Under the pieces are notes generated by a model. That model was not told the origin of the DNA and searched no databases. It saw only the letters and a list, made by a program, of their open reading frames with translations. From assembly GCA_018287875.1 (NCBI GenBank), contig JAGVVL010000002.1, positions 1,736,001 through 1,800,000 on the forward strand: a stretch of DNA of 64,000 nucleotides, in the 5' to 3' direction. The position numbers and the translations under genes are program-made. Every line of letters starts with the position of its first letter. Position 1 is the stretch's first letter. The DNA is from Nigrospora sphaerica. Lineage: Eukaryota; Ascomycota; Sordariomycetes; Amphisphaeriales; Apiosporaceae. Of this stretch, positions 23,812 through 34,904 are shown in pieces.

Positions 23812-26131
23812 TGTGGGGGTGTGGAGGCTGGACTTGAAACGGGTGATTTAACGGGAGTGGGAGTGACGGAGGGTGCAAGTAGCGCGTACCCGTCCAACTT
23901 CAGTGGCCTTCCTTTTCGGCTACGATAGATTTGATTTTTCTGCTTCAAAGCAAGCAGAAAAGCAAGGTCAACTATTTCAATAGTTTCCAGTTTGACTCTT
24001 CAGCTCGGCCAATGCCGTGTGCGGTCTATAGGGGTAATATACGCAGGATGCCAAGGAGTATCCGCCATCTCAGCCTTCGCTGCAAAGCCATAGCAGCCCG
24101 TGAATTGAAACAAAGAGTGCTGACGGGAGTAACTCTGCATGAAGTGCGTCATTGTTTTGGTGTGGTTTGTCAACAGCTGCTCCTTCATGAGGTCATTAGG
24201 CGTTTCCCCTTGTCAGTCTGGGCAGGACGCGTCCGTTATTCATCCGCCTCTCGGGCCCGAGATGGCGATGCGGCCCCGACAGACCTTCGTAGAGGCGTCG
24301 GGGCTTAGCGCTGCAAGCCATCGCAGATATGAATGTGAGGGAGGCGGCCGAACTGCGCTTCCCGGGTTCGCTATCGCTATCTAGAAAGACACTGGGGCGT
24401 CTGATAAGCCCGGGGATCAGTGTGCTCCCTCTCTATATCGATTGACTGTCGCGTCCCGACGGTGCGTAAGTAAGCGACAGCGCAAAGTGGCGTAGAAATC
24501 GAAATGGAGGCAGGGAGGCTCCCAATTCCCGGCCACGTGAGAGGCAGGTATCTAGATAGGTACTTGCACAGGCCGTCCTGTGCCTCCGGAAGGTCCCGTT
24601 GTGTCCCACCGAGGGGAATTTAAGACCCAACGTTTTGGCTCGATCTCGGGGGGTAGCGCGGCGGAAGAACCGAAATGTTCTCGAATAGATTGCAGCGTAA
24701 GGTGCCAATCGAGACCAGTGATTCGCTCGTGGGCGTTTGCGACGAGTACGGGCATAGCACATTGGAAGCCTGATCCAATCCACAGGGTCCTTTGTGGCGG
24801 AACGGAACCCCTCCCTTCCTTCAAAACGGGCGTCTGCGTGCCACACAGGTGCTGGATTTCTCCGGCGTTGGGTTCATGAACCCCCGTGCGGGCGCGCACG
24901 ACGCTTGACGATCTTAGCTGATCGAGGCTTCTTTCCCCTTCCGATCAACACTCGGGCAGACATACCTCAGCAGGTCAAAAGTCGGCTCTACCTCCGAGAC
25001 GCGAGCGTGTTGGTGGAAAATCATCCATGTACGTGGGGACGGCCCATCCATGTCGCGCCAGGGCCCCCGGCGGAGCGCCATCAATCAAGACCAAACCGCT
25101 AGGGTCGCAGGGAAACAAGCAAGCCTTTCGCTAGGCCATCTTCCTCTCAGGTCTCCAGACCCCAAGCAGGTGGTTAACTAGATGTAGACCGATGGCCGAG
25201 CCACTCGATCATGGGGAGCCCCGGAGGCGGCCGGCCCACGCTTTCTATCCATGACGGACTGCCTCTTTCAAGGCCGAACGCCAGTGTGCCTGAGACGTGT
25301 GGGCAGGGAGCGAGAGGCTTGACCTGATCCTCATACATCGGGTTATCCGGCCAGGTGAGGAAGAGGCTCTACAGGCCCGGGGTGGGTAGCTTGAGCCATG
25401 GCCGCGGACACAGCCAAGCACCGCCATCGCCCTCGTTTGGAGGCGGCGGCAATGCGTCCGTTGGCTCCAGCAGGTCCCGTGGCGAACAAGCTTTCGGGCG
25501 CGGCACATGCACTACCGGCTGCACCCCTGATTTTGGGAAGGGGATGGGAGAGGGGGAGGGGGCAATCAGGAGAGAGCGCCTCCATCGTCAGCATCCTCCT
25601 TCCGCTTCCGACTCGCTATCGCACCCAGTTAGATTGGGCTGTGGGGTTCGGCTGAGCCAGGCCTCACCATTCGCAGTGCCGTGATGGAATCCCATCGTAC
25701 CCACCACACGAACTCCCTCACCCCCTTGCGACAGCCCGGATAAATTGCCTGACCCCGGAGAGGCAGCTCTCAATGCCTTGCCAGTCCGGGTCGGGGCCAA
25801 CGCGGCCGACAGGGTACAGACTGGGAGCTGCAACGAGGCGGGCGCGCTGGGTCAACGCTGGCAGGAAACAAACCAGGCCAGTCCGACCGGGGCGCGCGGT
25901 AAGGCGGCGGGGGCCAATCTCCAGAGCCGGTATGATGAATCGGACCCCATCGCCGCCCTCTCGGTGACCATGGGGATGTGTATAAAGAGCAGATCGACCC
26001 GATGGGTCTTCGAGGCCCGGTGCCAAGAGGCAGTCGTCGGCTCTCTATCTTACGCCCACACACTCTCGTTTCTCGTCCCCCCCTCCAGCCCCTCGGTCTC
26101 TCGTTGTTAACGACCTTGAACACTGCCCACC
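23812..26131. other. Gene-free intergenic stretch, 2.3 kb
   Basis: The left end is the NmrA-like gene promoter and the right end that of the CE1 esterase gene. Open frames are short, mixed in phase and unrecognisable. No repeats or RNA genes are visible. Confidence 0.55.
25981..25987 (+). promoter_or_regulatory. TATA box of the CE1 esterase gene
   Basis: TATAAAG lies 151 bases before the ATG at 26132, followed by a pyrimidine-rich stretch that fits a transcription start region. I looked for the XlnR/Xyr1 core GGCTAA in the kilobase upstream and did not see one. Confidence 0.55.
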
Positions 26132-27184
26132 ATGAAGTTCTTCTCGTCCGCCTCGGCCGTCCTGGCGCTCGTCGGCGCCGTCAGCGCCTCGCCCGTCGAG
26201 TTGGAGAAGCGCGCCTCCCTCCAGCAGGTGACCAGCTTCGGGTCGAACCCGTCCAACACCAAGATGTTCATCTACGTGCCCGACAAGCTGGCCGCCAAGC
26301 CCGCCATCGTCGTGGCCATCCACCACTGCCAGGGCACCGGCCGGTCCTACTTCCAATCGACGCCGTACGCCCGCCTGGCCGACCAGAAGGGCTTCGTCGT
26401 CATCTACCCCGAGTCGCCCTACCAGGGCACGTGCTGGGATGTCTCGTCCAAGAGCGCCCTCACCCACAACGGCGGCGGCGACAGCAACTCGATCGCCAAC
26501 ATGGTCACCTATGCCCTGAACAAGTACAAGGCCGACCCCAGCAAGGTCTTTGTCACCGGTAGCTCTTCGGGCGCCATGATGACGGTATGCCTTTCCCCGT
26601 TACTTCTACCTCGTTACCCTTCCACACCCCCCCTTTCCTCTTTCCCCCCCCACCCCCTTTTCCTCTCCCCCTTCTCCTGTCTGGGCCGCCGCCCGGCCGC
26701 CGTCTCGTACAAAAGTCGATGCTAACGCGGGCGCCAGAACGTCATGGCCGCGGCCTACCCGGAACTCTTCGCCGCCGCCACGGTGTACTCGGGCGTGCCG
26801 GCGGGCTGCTTCATGTCGCAGAGCAACGCGGTGGCCGGATGGAACAGCACGTGCGCGCACGGCAACTCCAAGGCGTCGGCGCAGCAGTGGGCGTCGGTGG
26901 TGCACAACATGGACCCGGGCGCCAACGACAGCAAGCGCCCGCGCATGCAGATCTACCACGGCAGCGCCGACACGACCCTGTACCCGGCCAACTACGAGGA
27001 GACCATCAAGCAGTGGTCCGGCGTCTTCGGCTACGGCGCCGCCACCTCGACCAAGCAGAACAGCCCCCAGTCCGGCTACACCACCTCCACCTACGGCGAC
27101 CACCTCGTCGGCATCTACGCCCAGGGCGTCGGCCACACCGTCCCCGTCCGCGGCGACGACGACATGAAGTTCTTCGGCCTGTAG
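26132..27184 (+). CDS. Secreted CE1 esterase (acetylxylan/feruloyl esterase)
   Basis: Exons 26132-26584 and 26738-27184 with a 153-base phase-0 intron encode 299 residues. A signal peptide (about residues 1-19) is followed by a Kex2-type site (VELEKR) before the mature enzyme. It belongs to carbohydrate esterase family 1, with an alpha/beta-hydrolase fold like PHB depolymerases. The nucleophile is in GSSSG (S145), the acid in YHGSADTTLYP (D229) and the histidine in GVGHTVP (H284). The oxyanion region AIHHCQGTG and the segment YPESPYQGTCWDV are also typical. The protein should release acetyl or feruloyl groups from xylan outside the cell. It has no carbohydrate-binding module. Acetylxylan esterase seems more likely than feruloyl esterase, but sequence alone does not settle it. 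Confidence 0.93.
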
Positions 27185-28068
27185 AGGCGAGGTGAAGACC
27201 GAGGCGACGACGAAGAAGAGGGGATATGACAAGACTCACGATGTGAACCTGATATGCCTTGATTGCTCGATGGTCCCTCTGCTCCCGCGTGGGGGGGGGA
27301 GACCTCGACTCTTTTTTTCTGTACATACTTATGCGAGTTGGCTGATTAGACGCTCGTTCGTATATATACCTACACATATGATTCTGTCAACGAGTCGCAT
27401 TTACCATCGAACAGATTTCAGTGACCTACCAACTAGTCACATTTGCCATCCAATGGATTTCAGTGACCGTCGATCTATGCGTCTTTGGGGAGATCCTGGA
27501 GTGTTCATCAGCCCCGCTCTTCTGCTAACGACTTCGATGCATTGTGTGGGTTTGGGTGGATCGTCCTGCAATCCGCTTGCCTAATGTGACTGAACGGGCA
27601 TGCGGCTTGGAGCCCGTTACAATAGCAACTTCGCACCATTTGCAGGCGCTGGCGCGACCAAGCCAGTTCGCCCATGGGTCCCCTGTCCCCTTCAGGCGAG
27701 TGTTTGCTTACAGGTAGCGATTCGGGCGCATGTGCCGAGCCGGATCGGCCTCGGCCTCGGCCCCGCCGCGACTCTCTTTGCCTGTCCGGCCGTGGCCGCT
27801 GTCGGGCGTTGAAAAACGGCCGAGAAACAGCCGCATCGGATGACGTCGAGAAGCAGCCGCTATATATAGAGAAGGCGTCCTGGTCCCCATGAGCGCACCC
27901 ACGACCCGGCGCAGACTCGATTAATACTCTTGCTACCTGGCACGGCGCGACGGCGAAAACACCCGGGGTGTGCGCGCGACGGACAGAAAGGCCTCCCCGA
28001 TTCCCTCCCGCCCCAATAGGAAAGAGTGAAGAGAGAAAGCGAGAGAGACAGAAGGAGAGAGACGTATA
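27185..28068. other. Intergenic region between CE1 esterase and SCOT genes
   Basis: This holds the 3' UTR of the esterase gene and the promoter of the CoA-transferase gene. A near-repeat of a GTGACC-type phrase occurs at about 27419-27468 (TTCAGTGACC... and TTTCAGTGACC...). No gene is visible. Confidence 0.5.
27861..27868 (+). promoter_or_regulatory. TATA-like element before the SCOT gene
   Basis: TATATATA lies about 200 bases before the ATG. Just upstream at 27841 is TGACGTCG, a CRE/ATF-like half palindrome. Both are unproven. Confidence 0.4.
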
Positions 28069-30011
28069 ATGGCTCGCCCGAGGACTCTCGTGCGGACTTC
28101 GCTCCAGCTCGCCCACCGCTGGACCGGTGCGACCGCGCCGCTGAGCGCCACGTCATTATACGCGCCCCTCGTCCGGAGGCTGTACTCGAGCGACCTGGGC
28201 CGGAAGCGCGGCGGGTCCAAGGTCTATGCATCGGCCGACGAGGCCGTGGCCGACTTGCGTGACGGTAGCACGATCCTGAGTGCAGGGTTCGGGTTGTGTG
28301 GTGTGGCAGGTAAGAAGGCCCCCCCTTCTCTCTTTACGGCGCCCTCGGGGCGGGGGCCATTCCCCCGCGCGGCTTCTCACCCGAATACGCGCCTGTTACG
28401 AGCTGCATGGGACTGCCCAGCTGACCATTATCCTCCGTTTTTCCGGCAAAAGAAACGCTCATCCAGGCGATCCACAAGCGAAAACTGCAAAACCTGACGG
28501 CCGTCTCCAACAATGCGGGCGCGGGCGACAAGGGCCTGGCGCGGCTCACGAGCAGCGGCCAGGTGACGCGCATGATGCTGTCGTACCTCGGCTCCAACAA
28601 GGACCTCGAGCGGCGCTACCTGAACGGCGAGATCGCCCTGGAGCTGTGTCCCCAGGGCACCCTCGCCGAGAAGCTGCGCGCAGCCGGCGCCGGCATCCCC
28701 GCCTTTTACACGGCCACGGGCGGCAGTGAGTCAACCCCCCTCCCCGCCTTTTTGTTTCTTTTCCCCTTGGCTCTTCGAGGCGCCGTGGGATATGCAGGGT
28801 TGGCATGGCGGAAAGAGAGATCTAACAATCCCGTTGCGGAAAACAGAGACCTTCATCGAGACGGGCGAGATCCCTACCCGGTTTACGCCCGACGGTGTCC
28901 TTGAGGCCGGCAAGCCCAAGGAGACGCGGGTATTCAACGGCAAGTCCTATATCATGGAGACAGCGCTCCCGGGCGACGTGGCAATCCTGCGGGCGTGGAA
29001 GGTGGACGAGGCGGGCAACTGCGTTTTTAAGTGAGTTTTTGTAACCCCCGTCTTCGTCTCCGTCCTCTGCACCCAGAACCGCCGGAGTCGTCGCCAGACT
29101 GACAATACGCGCCCCCAACCCACAGGCACACGACCAAAACGTACGCCGGCCTCATGGCCAAGGCGGCCAAGCTCGCCATCGTCGAGGCCGAGAACATCGT
29201 GCCCATCGGGTCCATCGAGCCCGACGCCGTCGACCTCCCAGGCATCTACATTGACCGCATCGTGCCGGCGACGGCGCCCAAGCACATCGAGAACCTGAAG
29301 ACGGCGGAGGCGGAGGCGGAGACGGGCGCCGGGGCGGGCGGCCGGAAGCTGGACTCGCGGAACCGCATCGCGCGGCGGGCGGCGCGCGAGCTGCGCGACG
29401 GCTACTACGTGAACCTCGGGGTGGGGATCCCGACGCTGGCGGCGTCGTACGTGGCGCCGGGGACGCGCGTCTGGCTGCAGTCGGAGAACGGCATCCTCGG
29501 CATGGGGCCGTACCCGGCGTCGGCGGCGGCGGCCGACGCCGACCTCATCAACGCGGGCAAGGAGACGACGACGCTGGTGCCGGGGGCGGCGACGTTCGAC
29601 TCGGCCGAGTCCTTCGCCATGATCCGCGGCGGCCACGTCGACGTCTCGGTGCTCGGCGCCTTCGAAGTCTCGGCCGCCGGCGACCTCGCCAACTACCTCA
29701 TCCCCGGCAAGGTTTTCAAGGGCATGGGCGGCGCCATGGACCTCGTCTCCAACCCCGACCGCACCAAGATCGTCGTCGCCACCGAGCACCGCGACAAGCG
29801 CGGCCGCAGCAAGATCGTCGACCGCTGCAGCCTGCCTCTCACCGGCCAGGCCGTCGTCAGCACCATCATCACCGACCTCGCCGTCTTCCAGGTCGACCGT
29901 CACCGCGCCCGCCTTACCCTCACCGAGCTCGCCGAGGGCGTCGACCTCGACGCCGTGCGCGGCGCCACCGACGCCGACTTTGACGTCGCCGACGACCTCG
30001 GCACCTTTTGA
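28069..30011 (+). CDS. OXCT1-like: Succinyl-CoA:3-ketoacid CoA-transferase (SCOT)
   Basis: Four exons, 28069-28309, 28453-28725, 28847-29030 and 29126-30011 (introns 143, 121 and 95 bases), encode 527 residues. The N-terminus is a mitochondrial presequence (MARPRTLVRTSLQLAHRW). The protein fuses the alpha and beta subunits that bacteria keep separate. The alpha half has GSTILSAGFGLCGVA, NNAGAGDKGLARL and GGKTFIETGEIPTRF. A Glu/Ala/Gly-rich linker lies near residues 290-306, and the beta half carries NLGVGIPTLAA and the catalytic glutamate in SENGILGMGP (E353). The enzyme moves CoA from succinyl-CoA to acetoacetate in the matrix, allowing ketone-body use. In fungi it may also handle other short acids. 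The acceptor before exon 3 (AACAG) keeps frame but gives Lys after GG. Confidence 0.94.
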
Positions 30012-30288
30012 AGCCCCGGGGGACGCGAGGGCGGACGGCCGGCACGGGGCGTAGCTGCATTGTACATAGACCATAATACCGACGACATTACCTCGTGCGA
30101 ATCTTGATCCCGTAGTTGGGATTCGTGATTTATTTCTTGCAGCCGTCGTTTGTCAACTTGGCACATGTTTCTCAACACAAATCTGCAGTGAAGCTGTCCT
30201 GCATGGTATCTCTGATTGCCTACTTCGCCTCGTTTCCCCCCCCCCCTCCTCCTCCTCCTCCTCGGGTCGGTTTCCGGGGGTCATCCCC

Positions 30289-31161
30289 TCACAGCTTGGC
30301 CCGGAGGCCGGGCGCAAAGGTGGTACCGGCGTCGCCGGCGATGGCGTGGACGAGGGCGTCGATGTGGTTGAGGAGCCAGAGGTTGCCGTCGTCGGAGGCG
30401 AGCCAGGGGCCGCCGTCGACGGGGGGCTCGGCGCCGGCGTCGCCGGCTTCGGCGTAGGCCTTGCGCAGGCCGAAGAGGTGCGAGGTGACCTGGGGGCCGA
30501 CGCCCGTCTGGGCGCGCAGGCAGGCGACGGCGACGAGGCTCGTGAGGACGCGGCCGACGACCTGGCCGGCGCCGCGGGCGGCGGCCTGGCCCGGCGGGTT
30601 CGCGAGCAGCCCCGCGTAGTGCCCGTCGAGTATGTGCACCGGCAGGTCCGGGTGGCTGCGCGCCAGCTTGGCCAGCAGCTTGTCGCTGACGCCCGCGTAG
30701 ACCGAGTCCCAGAGGGCGCGGCCGGCCCGCTGCCGCGCCTCGAGGTCGCCCGGCCCGCACGTCCGCGTCGGCGGCGTCCGCGCCAGCGCCGCCGCCACCT
30801 CGGGCGCCAGCGCCGCGTGGAACGCCCCCAGCGTGTTGATGGTCCGCGGGATTCCGTTGAACGAGATGCACTTGAGCCCGACCTCGCGCACCAGCTCGGC
30901 GTTCTGCGCCGGCGTGCGCGCCGGCGTCGTCGCCTGCGCATTGGCCAGCTCGAGGATGCTCGTCATGGCCTCGGGGCAGTCCAGCGTCGCGCTTACCGCC
31001 GTCGACACCGTCACCCACGCCGGCAGCCCGACCTTCTTGGCCCCCGCCTCGGCCGCGAACCGCGACAGCGCCGGCTGCACCTGCGCCGACGCCCGCGTGT
31101 AGCCGGGCGATGCGTGGCCGGCGTTGATGAGCGCCTTGACGGCGTCGGAGAGTTTCGACAT
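30289..31161 (-). CDS. AhpD-like / carboxymuconolactone decarboxylase-fold protein
   Basis: A single exon from the ATG at 31161 encodes 290 residues. The protein is mostly alpha-helical, with segments that recall AhpD-like proteins of fungi: LVREVGLKCISFNGIPRTIN, LGAFHAAL and ALWDSVYAGVSDKLLAKLA, then HYAGLL. The C-x-x-C pair used by true AhpD peroxidatic disulfide reductases is not present, so hydroperoxide-linked activity is doubtful. No targeting signal is clear. I recognise the general family but not a specific function. The reading frame stays open upstream of the ATG through a (TCG)n stretch (see findings). I read the ATG as the start because no in-frame ATG lies further upstream in the open part. 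Confidence 0.8.
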   Translation of the reverse strand: MSKLSDAVKALINAGHASPGYTRASAQVQPALSRFAAEAGAKKVGLPAWVTVSTAVSATLDCPEAMTSILELANAQATTPARTPAQNAELVREVGLKCISFNGIPRTINTLGAFHAALAPEVAAALARTPPTRTCGPGDLEARQRAGRALWDSVYAGVSDKLLAKLARSHPDLPVHILDGHYAGLLANPPGQAAARGAGQVVGRVLTSLVAVACLRAQTGVGPQVTSHLFGLRKAYAEAGDAGAEPPVDGGPWLASDDGNLWLLNHIDALVHAIAGDAGTTFAPGLRAKL

Positions 31162-31261
31162 GACGACGGGGAGGTGTTGTGATGGGGGGACGAAACCGTG
31201 GGTTCCCCCGGTCGGTGAGCGTTCGTGAGTGTGGGCGCTGGACGGGATGGTCAAAGATGAT

Positions 31262-31288
31262 GACGACGACGACGACGACGACGACGAC
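31262..31288. repeat. (GAC)9 trinucleotide repeat
   Basis: Nine perfect GAC units lie 101-127 bases before the AhpD-like ATG. On the transcript strand they read (GTC)n/(TCG)n. Confidence 0.9.
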
Positions 31289-32761
31289 GGCTGAGACAAG
31301 GTCGGAAGCGAACGGGTTCTCGCGACAAGTCAGGTGGAAATCGGTTTGTTTCTGTCGGGCAACGTTGGTGCGAAACGGCCGTCGCCGCCGCCAGACGCGA
31401 AAAGTAGGAGACCATCAATTGCCATCGCCATCGCTTGAGCCTTTCGTCAGCAACCGAGGGACTCGGTCCTACATGAATGACCGATGGCCGTTCCATCAAG
31501 TGTAAGCGTCAGGGTCCCCGCCAAGCCGTCCCCACTTTGTTGCCAAGCTGTCAACCCTCGTGACGTTAAGGGACATCATGGACGGATAGAGCGGCCACCG
31601 GATCTTTCCCTTGAACTTCGATTTTGGTCCACCCGGGTAGAATACACAAAGTCATGTTATACCCCATCTGCCCTCTAATCCACCCGCGCATTTGCCGCCA
31701 AACCTCGACGATTCAGTTTCGGCCTCGAGAAGCATCACTTAATGGCCCGGCTCCCTGATCCTTTAGGCATCACAGTATCTAACACGCCTTCTAATCGTTC
31801 AACATCCACAGTCTCGACCAGACAGTTAATTTCGAGGACGCTTCAACGGCCGGACGATGGATCGTTGGGAGTAACCAGACAATCTACTGGCGCAATTTCT
31901 CCATATTGGTCTACAAGGACGGAAATAGAACCGAGCCGACACATAAACGCGATCATTGTTATTGACAAGGAACAGTTCCATGAGGTGTAGAGCTTTATAT
32001 TGGCGGCAGTGGTGGAACGATTATCGCTTTATAAGGCGATAGCTGCCTTATAGTCGCTAGACTCTACGCTATTTCCATCAGTAAAAAGTAGGAAATTAGA
32101 TATAGGTAGTTCGATTTAATTATACAGCTTCTCTCTAGTTTATGTCGCTTCCCTCAGCCCAGTGATATGCATAGTTGAGCGCCTTAGTTTGAACCGGAAT
32201 GACTATCGGTACATACTTAGTGCGATCTAACATTAATTTGACTTCATCACGATACACGACAGTTCCCTTAGTCGCATTGAAAATTCCCCCCCGAACAGCC
32301 CTTCGATCACATCATAACGGCAGTCCGAGATAGTGAGTTAAGGGTTTAGCAGTAACCTACCGCCACCTAGGTGACATGTGTACCGAAGGCCGCCATTTGT
32401 CTCCGAGTCAAACCCGAAGCGATGGCTTGCAATTCGCTGCACCTTTCCCGTAATTCGTGTTATCATTTAGGATTCGTAAGTGTCCTAAACCTCCATAGGA
32501 AGCGATATCGTACTGCCAGCTGCGAATACAGCTTTGTTGGTCGCTTGAAGTATCCTCTCGATCGCATTTGAAATGAATATTTGTCTGGAAAGGTTGGTAT
32601 ACATTTAATGCATACAAGTCGGGGACCGATGACATCTATGTCATACAACTCGGGCATGCTGCGCGTACAAAAAATGGACGGCCCAAATCCAGTCATGAGA
32701 CGACGAGAACCCGACCTCCCCTACCAGATTATTCCAATCGACCATTACGTACCTTAGTATA

Positions 32762-32817
32762 TATAGTCCACATTATATGTAGTAGTATGTATAGTCCACA
32801 TTATATGTAGTAATATG
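32762..32817. repeat. 28-bp tandem duplication
   Basis: Two adjacent 28-base units, 32762-32789 and 32790-32817, begin TATAGTCCACATTATATGTA and differ at one base (GTAGTATG versus GTAATATG). They lie 6 bases downstream of the stop codon of the minus-strand symporter, inside its probable 3' UTR. Confidence 0.9.
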
Positions 32818-32823
32818 TAGACT

Positions 32824-34904
32824 TCAAAGCACCAGCCGGAAAGAGGGATCCCGGTCATCACCACACCCGATCCAGCGGTCGTACTTCCCAGCGACCTTGT
32901 CCCTGTTGACCTTCCAGCAGTAGAGGACGTTGGCTAGGATCAAGAACCAGCCGGCGACCAAGAGGCCGAGGATGATGCTGTGGCCTTCGTGGTACTGCGG
33001 GCCCTGACTCTTGGGGTAGACGAAGACGGTGACGAAGCCACCGGCGTTGGCGATGGCGAGCTGCAGGGCACTCGTCGTGGCCCGCTTGTAGTGCCCGGCC
33101 GAGTTGTTGGACAACCAGCCCAGCACGGGCGGCACGCTCGAGTACAGGCCCGTGGCCATAAGGAACGTCATGCCGTACTTGACCTTGGGGTTGCCTGTGT
33201 TGGCGATGACGGCATAGCCGATGATGGCGATGGGGAGGGTGCAGAGCATCATGATGCCGCGCACGCGCAGCCTGTCCGAGAGAAAGGCCACGATGACGGT
33301 CACGACGGAAGCCGCCGCGTACGGAATCACAGACCAGAGCTGGGCTTCGTTGGCCGTGTATCCCAGCGCCGCGATGATGGTGGGGAGCTTGCATGGGCAT
33401 TAGCAGACACGTTCACGGAAACCCTCCCTGTCTTCCCCCGGACAGATGCGCTTACGAAGAGTCCAAATGAGTAGAGTCCGGCCAGGATTCCAAAGTACGC
33501 ACAGGCGGTGAACCAAGTCTGGAAGCTGAAGACGCCACGTCGCACTTCGGCCCAGGAGAACCTCTCGGCGCTCTCCCTGGGACGGCCCCCGACGCCCTGG
33601 TCAGAGCCGTGGATGCGCCGGAGGGCGAACTCACGTTCCTCTTGGGTGAGAAACTTGGCGTCGGCGATACCGTTCGGTAGGATAAAGTATACGGCAAAGG
33701 CCACGATGGCCGTCTGACGGCGTTGAATGCTGTCAGTCCAGGCACGCTCACCCGGGGTGGGGGGGGGGGGGGGGGGGGGGGTTCCCATACGCACCATCAA
33801 GCCTTCGATAACAAATATCCACCTCCACGAATTGAGGCCACCTCGTGTGCCGATCTCGGCTATGCCGCGCGCCAGGAGACCTGGAACCGCTGAGGTCAGC
33901 ACACCTGCGATCGAGTGCATCATCCGCACCCACTTACCGCCAAAAGCACCAGAGAGGGAGGCCGCCGTGTAAAAGAGACCAATCCGGAGGGCGAGCTCCC
34001 CTCTCTGGTAAATGCCGGATAGATAGAGGATCTGGCCCGGGTCAGCCCCTCGCTCCGTCTAGGATGGCCTTCAGGAGCGATCTGCTCAAGAGCATGTACA
34101 CTCTCCGGTCGAACGTACCATGCCGGGCAGGAGACCCCCTTCAGTGAAGCCCAGAATGGCGCGCACGGCGACGAATCCTGCAAAGTTTTGCACGAAGCCC
34201 AAGCACATGGCCACAAGACCCCATCTGCAGGTTCGGGTGGCAAGTTAGAGAACCGAAAGACTGAAACGGCACGCGCAGAGAGACTCTACGGCCCCCACGG
34301 TGGGACGTACGCGAAGGTGAGGATGGGGAGCCACCTCTGCGGGCTCACGCGCTTCATGATTAGGTTACTGGGGATTTCGCTGTATGGCGCATTCTGTCGT
34401 CAGTACCGTCCAGCGTGCCTTTCCTGCGACTGGGTGCCCTTGAAAGGCGGGGGGCGCCATGGTCGACGTACCTTGCGATGTAAGTTGCGTAGAACACGGC
34501 CAGTCCCTGGTCGTATTGCATGTCCGTCATGCCTGTATCCTTTTCGAGGCCATACCTAACGACAGAGGGCGGGATTAGCGTCGTGCCTGTCGTGCTTCCT
34601 GTGCCACGGACGGTGGGACACCGGCCGGGGGTGCGCTTACAGCCGCGCGTTGCCGACATTCGTGCGATCGAGAAAAGAGCAGAGAAACAGCACAGCCAGG
34701 ACGGGGAGGATTCTGCGCGAAGTACAGGGTTTAGCAGGCATTGCGTATCCGGGCCAAAACGGCCAGAGCTTTTGCCCACCTGGTGTCCAGCTTCCACAGC
34801 ACGCGGCGCTCGAGGTGGTACTCATCGGTCATGACGTCCCCAGCCCCGACATCACTCTTCTCGACTTCCTGGGCGACGGACTTGTCATCTGGGTACGAGG
34901 CCAT
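32824..34904 (-). CDS. MFS anion:cation symporter (allantoate/nicotinate permease type)
   Basis: Nine exons encode 485 residues: 34904-34780, 34712-34641, 34555-34472, 34379-34311, 34224-34119, 34031-33938, 33880-33795, 33713-33456 and 33387-32824. Introns are 57-92 bases and phase is kept throughout. The family signature FLDRTNVGNARL follows the first membrane segment, then YIASEIPSNLIMKR, AILGFTEGGLLPGMILYLS, AASLSGAFGGLLARGI and GLNSWRWIFVIEGLM. These are hallmarks of the Dal5/Tna1 branch of the major facilitator superfamily, which imports allantoate, nicotinate, pantothenate and other organic anions. About twelve membrane segments are expected. Intron 7 contains a G23 tract. A second acceptor 9 bases upstream (CTCAG) would add AVP; I chose CCAG because it restores the family consensus. 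Substrate unknown. Confidence 0.92.
33759..33781. repeat. G23 homopolymer in an intron
   Basis: Twenty-three consecutive G on the plus strand, a C23 run in the transcript, within the intron before exon 8 of the symporter. Confidence 0.85.

Larger units (their letters stand above)
31162..32823. other. Intergenic stretch, AT-richer in its right half
   Basis: The left part is the promoter/leader of the AhpD-like gene with a (GAC)9 run. From about 31750 to 32820 the sequence is noticeably A+T-rich with many stops in all frames and no recognisable protein. It ends in a 28-base tandem repeat beside the symporter stop codon. Confidence 0.5.
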
